Source: Siphonodentalium dalli (lineage: Eukaryota; Mollusca; Scaphopoda; Gadilida; Siphonodentaliidae). From it: DNA of 64,000 nt. Every line of letters begins with the position of its first letter. The first letter of the stretch is position 1. Below the pieces are notes generated by a model. It did no database searches. It saw nothing but the letters and a program-made list of their open reading frames with translations, and was not told the DNA's origin. The stretch covers positions 14,089,287 through 14,153,286 of the forward strand of contig CP136061.1 in assembly GCA_032622095.1 (NCBI GenBank). Reading direction: 5' to 3'. Position numbers and translations under genes: made by a program. This document shows, in pieces, positions 57,234 through 64,000 of this stretch.

Positions 57234-57830
57234 AGTCACCTGATATATACCTGATATATCACCTACTTCCATGGCACAATCCGGATAAAGTTATCCCTGG
57301 TTTTTAGGTTGAAAATAAACGCTCATAATGGCTAATTAGTAGTACCCCTTTACGTGATCTGAGGTCAAAGTCATCTATCCCACGACATTCCCCGTGCCAA
57401 ATTGCGTATCTGTGAAAAATGCCCCACATAAATTCTGAGCTGATTATAAACGCTCTTCATTGGTCATTTACGTTAACATAATATATTAGTCCCCTTTAAG
57501 TCATATGAGATCAAAGGCACATATCCAATTATATTCCCCTTTCGGGTCAAAGGCACCTACTCAATGGTACATCATGTGTCAATTCACCGCTGTATACTAA
57601 TTGCCAGCGACCAGGGTCCAACTGTTTTGGGAATATGATAAATTATTTAATTGAAATTGTTTATTCGTGGCCCTCTAAGTCTGAGGACAACTGTACCTAT
57701 CCAGTGACACTCATCTGATCAATTTACCCTGTGGATCAATTTTCATCTGCCAGATGCCAACCATTCTTGGTATATAATTAATTATTTAGTTAAATACATT
57801 ATTAGTGCCCTTTTACGACTTTTGACATTA
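57234..57830. repeat. Diverged ~155-bp relatives of the satellite
   Basis: Three degenerate blocks carry ttattagt/gcccctt-like, gatcaaaggcac-like and taattaattatttagtta-like phrases. The last (acattattagtgccctttta) is close to the 102-bp unit (acattattaatgccccttcc). They look like the ancestral, unhomogenised edge of the array. Confidence 0.5.
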
Positions 57831-59028
57831 CCACACCCGTGTACGTGGTATCGCCAAACCCGAGGGTATCATCAAACAAGAACATGCGTTTTTGATAAAT
57901 GAACATATGTTCCCTCAGTTGAATCTACAAATCTCCAAGTTTAATAATGATAGGATGTTTAACCTTGATTTACGCGAGAACTAGACACGACACTGAAACG
58001 AAATTAGTACGAAAATGTAGCGAACATACCCCTCATCGAGGCAGATTGGCACCGGGCTGGGATTTTTACACAATCGGAGGAAAAGACGAAAACATATATA
58101 CGTACCGTTGACAGTCAGAGGTGAGCGACTTGTGTTTATGGTTGTTTACCGCAAACCAGCGTTCAATTCCGTCCACACACAGTGGCCACTCCGCATGAAA
58201 TCACCGGACGCGGAAGGCTTCATTGTGTCATAAGTAATTCATTAATCAGTCCCTTCAACGGGTCCCTAACCCTATTTTAGTATTTAGTGTGTAAATTGTT
58301 ATATAATTTAAATAATTTCGGCCATATTTGTGAACTGAAATGGTCACATGAAAAATGCTAAACTTAGGGGTTGTCATATCCAACAGTTGGAACAAACCGT
58401 TGTAAACTCGATGAAAACTCGAACCAAACATGAGGGTGCAAATAGAAGTTACTGGAAGGGGGTGCATTTAGAAACTATAGGTGAATACTCCAACAGGGAC
58501 CCTCTGGCCACGTCCCTGCTAAATCATGATTTACACTGATTAAATTTTTTCAATCGTTGTACAGTTCCGGGCCTATAATGTCGAATAACACTGAAAAGTT
58601 AACATAAAACACAAGCAACCATACACGTTTTCACCCTTGCACATGCACCCACCCTAAATATGATCCTTGTGCCGGCCTGACCGAATAATAATTGGGATAT
58701 TTTCAAGCAGAAGCGGTCAAAATGTGAAGTATATCATTCGTATCTCTGACATCCCAGATCTGGTTTGGCGACATCTCGATCTGAGGCTTTGATACCCGAA
58801 ATTATGGTGGGTACCCACACCTGGACGCAGATAGTATTTTTGCGAACCGCTGTGCAGGCTAGACAATTTTATGATTAATTAGGCATATATTTTTCTATTG
58901 ATACACGCATTATCCGCCATATATAGCTGATAATGATGTTTCAAGCGAACTACCTAACGTCGAAAAGTGTCTACTATTTATGATAGACAACGAACAATAA
59001 ACAAACAAATAAACACAATTGAGTTATA
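57831..59028. other. Non-coding stretch
   Basis: Open frames at 58255-58467 (minus) and 58348-58539 (plus) overlap and neither is recognisable. The block cagggaccctctggccacgt (58495-58514) resembles 23007-23026. No gene. Confidence 0.45.
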
Positions 59029-59303
59029 TTGGTATATATTATCCTGGTATACAATATGCACCAAACCAGCCCTGTATGCTTCTGTAGAAATCCATCCGAA
59101 GATGCCTTTCATTTCTTCTTTAGTTGCTCCTTGTATCAGTCCGAGCGAGCCGCCCTCGCTGATAAATTGACTCAATTCAAATTATCAATATTAACGAAAT
59201 TCTTTTCGGAATACCATATATCTCGTCCCAAAGTAATAAGAAACTGTTCGATATAATTCAGCAATATATTGTAGCAACAAAGCGTTTCGATAACTTAATT
59301 TAA
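59029..59303 (+). pseudogene. Non-LTR retrotransposon ORF2 3' end
   Basis: The frame encodes C-x-C (residues 17-19), S-E-D-A-F-H-F-F-F-S-C (His 28, Cys 33) and then Y-x3-R. This is the E-D-x2-H-F-F-F-x-C zinc-knuckle signature that ends many invertebrate non-LTR reverse transcriptases. A one-base frameshift near 59240-59256 leads to the frame that ends Y-I-V-A-T-K-R-F and stops at 59301-59303, a typical final segment of such proteins. No upstream reverse transcriptase is readable, so this is a 5'-truncated copy, the usual fate of these elements. The ~190 bp after it may be 3' untranslated sequence. Confidence 0.75.
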
Positions 59304-59500
59304 TAACAAAATACATTCACAAGGAAGGACTACAAATTGTCTAAGTACACCTGTAGGAACTACGCAGTTTAGTAATCTACTGGCTACCCACTTATGGACC
59401 TACTCCCCCACCTACTCCCCAGTTCTCTATTACCTTGATCTACCATAAGTACTGTCTTCCAGAGTAGCTGACTAACACTTGACTAACATATATGTATATA

Positions 59501-60298
59501 CTAGCCGATGAGCCCTACGTTGTCCGGGCTATTCAAAAACCAAATTTCAAGTCGATAGCTCTACCCGTTTCCGAGATCTGGTCTGCGCATGCGCGAAGCT
59601 GGCGTCGCAGGGGCTCGGCGACCCGATAAAATTCGTATCCGGGGCAAGATACATTCACATACCAAATTTCAAGTCGATAGCTCCACCCGTTTCCGAGATC
59701 TCGTCTGCGCATGCGCGAAACTGGCGTCGCACGGGCTCGGCGACCCGATAAAATTCGATTAGCCCGACGTTGTCCGGGCTATTCAAAAACCAAATTTCAA
59801 GTCGATAGCTCTACCCAGCCCGACGATGTCCGGGCTATTCAGAAACCAAATTTCAAGTCGATAGCTCCGAGATCTGGTCTGCGCATGCGCGAAGCTTGCG
59901 TCGCACGGGCTCGGCGATCCGATAAATATCGTATCCGGGGCAAGATACATTCACTTACCAAATTTCAAGTCGATAGCTCTACCCGTTTCCGAGATCTCGT
60001 CTGCGCATGCGCGAAGCTGGCGTCCCACGGGCCCGGCGACCCGATAAAATTCGTAACCGGGGCAAGATACATTCACATACCAAATTCCAAGTCGATAGCT
60101 CCACCCGTTTCCGAGATCTGGTCTGCGCATGCGCTGCACGGGCGCCGCACGGGCTCGCCAATACGACAACGTCCACCGCCTGATCAAACTACACACACGT
60201 ACCAAGTTTCGTCACGATCGGTCGAGAATCGTATATTTGTATAAATGACAAACATACAGACAAACAAACAGACAGAGGTCTTCAAAATATATAGGAGA
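59501..60298 (-). mobile_element. Non-autonomous Helitron
   Basis: Read on the minus strand the 798-bp element begins tctcctatatattttgaaga (60298 inward) and ends in a GC-rich hairpin (gcccgga...gtagggc) followed by tcatcggctag at 59501. It sits between host A and T. TC at the 5' end, CTAG at the 3' end, a hairpin just before it and an A/T insertion site are the Helitron hallmarks. Inside are three to four tandem ~130-bp blocks (aaatttcaagtcgatagct, cccgtttccgagatct, gtctgcgcatgcgcgaag, gataaaattcgtatccgggg). There are also two additional copies of the 3' hairpin (gcccgacgttgtccgggc at 59763-59780, gcccgacgatgtccgggc at 59819-59836). No Rep/helicase is present. The 177-codon frame 59711-60244 is a repeat shadow. 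Confidence 0.85.
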
Positions 60299-61732
60299 TA
60301 TATTAGGCGAGCGGCAGAGACCCAATTTTTTCTCGGATAAATGGGCCTATGGGATGGGAAGGTCATACTGACACAACGATTGAACACATACATAATGTTC
60401 TACCATTTTCCATCGCTTTTGGGGTCAAATATGGCGATTTTAGTGAATAAAGGTTGATTTTTGGAATTGGGATATAACTTGGACATGATACATTTTTGGA
60501 CACCGGGCATTTTATATGACGTTGTAATCGGCCTGATGTATGCTTTATGTGCGAATATGACTTAATTGGACCCCAATAGGACACCAAAGGTGGCACGGTT
60601 GTCATGGAATCATGTCGCGTTTTCACTATACATTTGCAGATTTCAAGAAAAACTTGAGGACACATATGAGGCTGTAATAAATACATTTTAATAATGGTCA
60701 ATGAGTATGAGTCTCTAATACATAGTAATTGTAATTTCGTATTTGCATAAAACAGTAACACAATTCGACGTATAAATAAATTGGTGAATGGGTCGACGTC
60801 TTTTACATTCAATTAGATATTTCAGAAATATCACGGGGATTTGGAAAAATGTTTTCCCATATATTCAGTTAATATATACTCTGCCTATCATAAATTAATA
60901 TATATAAAAGTTATCCAGACCCCTGTGTGTCGAAGTACCATACTCATGTATTATCAGTTTCGCACAAAATTTTCGTTAGGAATTTATCGAACACCGTACA
61001 TCATGCAATAAATTTATATTCTAGTTGAAACAATTTATAAATGACTATTACTGATTTAATATACATCCGATGTGACAACTTATCTATATAAGGATACAGT
61101 AATTGCGCCTAAGTTCACCTGGTCATGTGAATGATGATTGTGAAATTTTACAAGAGAACAAAGTATAGATTACAAACAATAGCAATATCTAGAGCAGAGA
61201 TATATACATTATTCCAAGACATAGACATATAATAAAAGCAAATGTTTGCCCAAGTATATCTAAATGATTCAAGTGGCGCTGTAACATTAGCCGGAAATTT
61301 AAGTGTGGAAAATTCAATGAGTCTTCTAATTATTATTGTTAGCATCAACTTTTTAGATGATACTTGTCATTATGTAATTATGAATGCATATCACAGTTAA
61401 CACTTAATATACCTCTTACAAGTGATCGAAATAAGTTCAATTTTGTTTTGAAAACACAAAAAGGCGCTCTCTGACAAAACATACACATCCAAAACTACCT
61501 TACACAGTGTGGACCACATATTATAATCTGAATTAGACGCGTGTGGCTGAACTTATCGGTTATGTATCATACATAGTAGAAATTAAGTTATTATATCTCA
61601 AAAGCAAAGTTTTTGGCATGTTTTGTCGTGACACTTATGTACATCCGGCAAAAGAATCTCAAAATGAGATATAACAGTTGTCAATAGCAATTGAAATGTT
61701 CAAATCAGAAGTATGCATTGTGTCCATTCTAA
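60299..61732. other. Non-coding stretch
   Basis: A 149-codon minus-strand frame (60363-60812) has no recognisable motif. The 3' flank of the nuclease relic (61380-61732) is AT-rich, with no clear element end or target duplication. Confidence 0.45.
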
Positions 61733-62150
61733 TTATTTATTTACACAGTCTTCTAATGCACCGCATTTACAGAGCGCAATGCATGGCAACTTATTTTTGC
61801 AAACAAGTGCATGCCGATGCGCACCGTCCACTCTTGGACTTGGTACAAGCACAAACAAGATTTGACAATATTTCAGAGGCTGATTTTCCTTCAAAATATA
61901 TCGGAATGAGTCCGTTATCACTCCTCTGCCACCCTTTCTCCGCAGCGTTGTTGATGTCTGGCGTTGGAGTTGTGGACGCGAGCCAAATTTTCAGCTGCAA
62001 ACTGGCACGTAAAACATGCTGTCTAAAACTGAACTCACATGGCGGTAGTTTCGACACAGTTGACTCCTTTGTACATGACATCTTTGTCCGGAGTGCGTTC
62101 AAAGAGGAATGTTCATTCGATGCTCTACCCTTTAGGCAATAACACCACGA
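61733..62150 (-). pseudogene. C-terminal Cys-rich tail of the nuclease relic
   Basis: The frame 61791-62102 (TTG-initiated only by annotation) carries K-L-P-P-C, R-Q-H-V-x-R-A-x3-L-K-I-W and a C-A-C-x7-C-x3-C-x-C cluster. After a one-base shift in a 5-T run, the frame ending at 61733 continues K-L-P-C-x3-L-C-K-C and closes D-C-V-N-K-stop. This Cys-rich end is a hallmark of the family. It probably binds zinc and nucleic acid (inference). Confidence 0.7.
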
Positions 62151-63136
62151 GAACAGTCAATTGATTGTGATATGTCTCCTGTTCCCAAGTCGCACAGGTA
62201 GCTACAGTAGTCTTGCTGTCCGAGGTAAACATTTAATGCGGTCTTCTTCCCAATTCCATAAAATGAAGAATTCGTATCGCAACATGTTAAGGCATGTACT
62301 GACAACAAATTCCGACAACTGTTGCTTCCCAATTTGACTGCTACTTCACGAGCGGCTATAAATCGATGCCGTGCTTTCACTCCCATTTCAAACCACAGTT
62401 CGGTCAAATTACTGAATGTGTGGTAAAAATGTAGCATTAACACAAAAACATCCGTGTCCGGTGACTTTATTGTTATTCGTCCGTGACCTGATGTGAAGAC
62501 TTCGCGGTCGCAATACTCAGCACATAAAAGCATCCGAGTGTCAGCTTCTTCGTGTGTGCATTCTAGAAATTTCACACCGCTTACGTTGGTTGATGTCAGC
62601 GATACAGTTCTTTTTCCTTCACGGAAACCCCCTGAAAGGATTATCAGCTTGTTTTCTGGGAGAAGGGGTGGACTGTTTTCAGTTATATATTTGCAAATAT
62701 AGTCAACAAGCGCAGCTTTGTTACTTGAAAATCCGAGGAATGTTCTCCACTTTGGTATCGCACGGGTAGCAATAATGTCATACTGTGCGTCCTGTTGAGA
62801 GAACTTAGAGCGATTTTTCCTCTCTTCACTTTTGATGGAGTCGGCGATATCATATCGGTCAAATACATCCATTACAATATCCGATTTTCCTAGACCCTTC
62901 AGTAACTCCTGCAGGTAACTTTCTGCAAAATCCTCAAATTTCTTGTAAAGATTCCCATTCATTGCTTGGATGATAGCCATACCGTCCCTTATATACACTG
63001 ACTGAGCACCGTTGAAAGACTTCTGTGTAGTGATAGTGGGTGATTCTCTCTCTTTCTCTAGTTTGTTCAGTAGATCTGATTTTTTTACATTTCCGCATAC
63101 TACCGTCTTCATGGAACAGTGATGTTGGAACAACAC
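62132..63136 (-). pseudogene. XPG/FEN1-like nuclease core
   Basis: The first ~17 residues of this 334-codon frame are out of frame; the real sequence begins near N-V-K-K-S-D. Three blocks in order match the XPG/FEN1 plan. V-F-D-R-Y-D-x3-S-I-K (residues 91-102) corresponds to the N-terminal D-G-x-P-x-x-K region. T-H-E-E-A-D-T-R (194-201) followed by I-K-S-P-D-T-D-V-F-V-L (223-232) corresponds to the acidic catalytic I-region. H-A-L-T-C-C-D-T-x5-G-I-G-K-K-T-A (281-300) corresponds to the G-C-D-Y...G-I-G-x-K-x-A helix-hairpin-helix. The usual Gly before the second Cys of that block is Cys here. The catalytic acidic residues are still present. The C-terminus after about residue 315 is probably out of frame. 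Confidence 0.8.
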
Positions 63137-63905
63137 CTATCGGGTAACTGAGAACGGTGTCCAAACTCATATGTCTAGAAGAGGTGAGCAACAACGCACG
63201 TCGAAATATCAATTCCGATGTCATTTTAGCTACTTTTGTTTCTCCTCCCATATTTATTTTACTTGCTGTATTCATATTCTCAAATGTCCTTTTAATAGGC
63301 TGATGAAAACTAGTAGATTGTCCTGTAGATAATGTGGAATTTACAAACTGTTCCATCTTCTCTTGGCCGATAGCTAAAGCGTTGAGCAAATATTCCTGGA
63401 CTGATTTTGAAGCATGGAGCCCTGAAGATATATTGACTAGTACCTCTGGATGGCTTTCATCATCAACATTGAATGGGTTGGTCATGTTGCATTTTATATG
63501 ATCTGCTATTTTCTTTACATGCATTTCATCTTCAGCCATCGATGCAGGTTTCAATTGTTCGCGTACCTTTATGTTCCCATTTTCGCCCTGCAGTCCACAT
63601 CTACTCTGCATTGCAGCTGAGTATGATCCCATTATGTGCCGTGTTAGCATCCATCGTAACATAGCAGGTTTATTTCTGGTTAGGCCCACAATACCGCTAT
63701 TGCTCTTTGAATCTCGTATTACTGTCCTTTCTGTCGCCATGTCGCTCCATTTTCCATTAAAAGAACCTGATATTTCCCTGAATGTAAACTGACCATCCAC
63801 AAATGATTTGTCTACGTCAACAGGAAGATTCAGCATATCAAGCAAGTATGCTGGTGTCCATCTAGAGTAATTCGTTCTGTTGGTTGCAAAGAAGTAAGGT
63901 ATCAT
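62934..63905 (-). pseudogene. N-terminal part of the nuclease relic
   Basis: This 323-codon frame starts at an ATG directly after the in-frame stop. Upstream in the same frame (to 64000) the sequence still reads as family-like protein ending G-D-W-K-M-H-L-A-T, so the ATG is not the native start. Family hallmarks are the N-Y-S-R-W-x-P-x-Y-L-L-D-M block (residues 12-24), G-x-F-x-F-R-E near 38-45 and G-I-V-G-L-T-R-N-x-P-A-M-L-R-W (residues 71-85). The last ~50 residues, after S-M-R-K-C, are out-of-frame noise past the 7-T run. Confidence 0.75.
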
Positions 63906-64000
63906 CTCGGCTTACGTGGCGAGGTGCATCTTCCAGTCCCCTGTCCGTTCCGATCGAATATTATTGAGTAGGATTAGCACTGCGTTGATGAACATGCTCC

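Larger units (their letters stand above)
61733..64000 (-). pseudogene. XPG/FEN1-like nuclease gene, mobile-element type, degraded and truncated by the window
   Basis: Successive minus-strand frames together trace one protein of at least ~720 residues. In order: an N-terminal family domain, an XPG/FEN1-type nuclease core, a linker and a Cys-rich tail. The family is found in many copies in cnidarian, mollusc and fish genomes. My best assignment is the nuclease of an Academ-type DNA transposon or a relative; that link is from memory and tentative. Breaks: an in-frame TAA at complement 63912-63914, a one-base shift at a 7-T run (63080-63086), a frame change near 62110-62150, and a one-base shift at a 5-T run (61794-61798). 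Two breaks lie in homopolymers, so assembly error is possible for those, but the stop and the third break argue for a pseudogene. The start lies beyond 64000. Confidence 0.75.

Noticed and set aside
59711..60244. 177-codon plus-strand open frame
   Set aside because: It runs through the tandem blocks of the Helitron and repeats KFQVDS-type phrases; it is a repeat shadow.
61678..62142. 154-codon plus-strand open frame
   Set aside because: It lies antisense to the nuclease relic's Cys-rich tail, which matches a known family on the minus strand.

Overview
This is an AT-rich window from a eukaryotic nuclear genome. There are no operons, no ribosome-binding-site-spaced genes and no dense coding. 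Instead it holds short, broken open frames in a sea of tandem repeats and mobile-element debris. Degenerate TTAGGG-type repeats, a Helitron, hAT-, Tc1/mariner- and TTAA-type MITEs, several non-LTR retrotransposon tails and an XPG-nuclease protein family common in cnidarian, molluscan and fish genomes all point to a marine invertebrate. A lophotrochozoan such as a bivalve is my best guess (inference). I found no convincing intact host gene, tRNA or rRNA.

Layout. 1-5.7 kb: non-coding DNA with a 2.6-kb minisatellite (1948-4514) whose units are 42, 31 or 20 bp. 5.7-8.5 kb: a 35-bp tandem repeat split by a 2.6-kb TA-flanked DNA element (5761-8354), which itself contains a Tc1/mariner-like MITE and a foldback. 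8.9-14.1 kb: a satellite complex made of a 33-mer array with higher-order structure, a 20-bp array, a partly duplicated module and a 42-bp minisatellite. 17.1-18.4 kb: an element with ~105-bp terminal inverted repeats, inserted in a satellite monomer. 19.2-22.3 kb: a long inverted repeat around a minisatellite that carries a hAT-like insertion. 23.2-28.3 kb: X-box-bearing repeats, a degenerate telomere-like block and ~130-bp and ~186-bp tandem repeats. 28.9-39.4 kb: a mosaic of a diverged ~0.5-0.7-kb repeat family, a duplicated retroelement-like segment, perfect foldbacks and a TTAA MITE. 40.1-41.0 kb: a 44-bp minisatellite open in all three forward frames. 42.3-52.9 kb: a cluster of 69-bp hairpin modules and composite elements, with a poly-G-ended hAT-like MITE. 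53.1-57.2 kb: a 22-bp minisatellite with a TTAA MITE inside, then a 102-bp satellite. 59.0-60.3 kb: a non-LTR retrotransposon tail and a non-autonomous Helitron. 61.7-64.0 kb: a degraded XPG/FEN1-like nuclease gene on the minus strand, running off the window.

The genes do not form a pathway. The window is a record of nested insertions: elements inside minisatellites give readable empty sites, minisatellites expand out of element sequence (for example the 54-bp repeat grown from a retrotransposon zinc-knuckle region), and a 69-bp hairpin recurs with different outer flanks. The most protein-like sequence is the 61.7-64.0 kb nuclease relic. The most unusual DNA structure is the 69-bp hairpin family.
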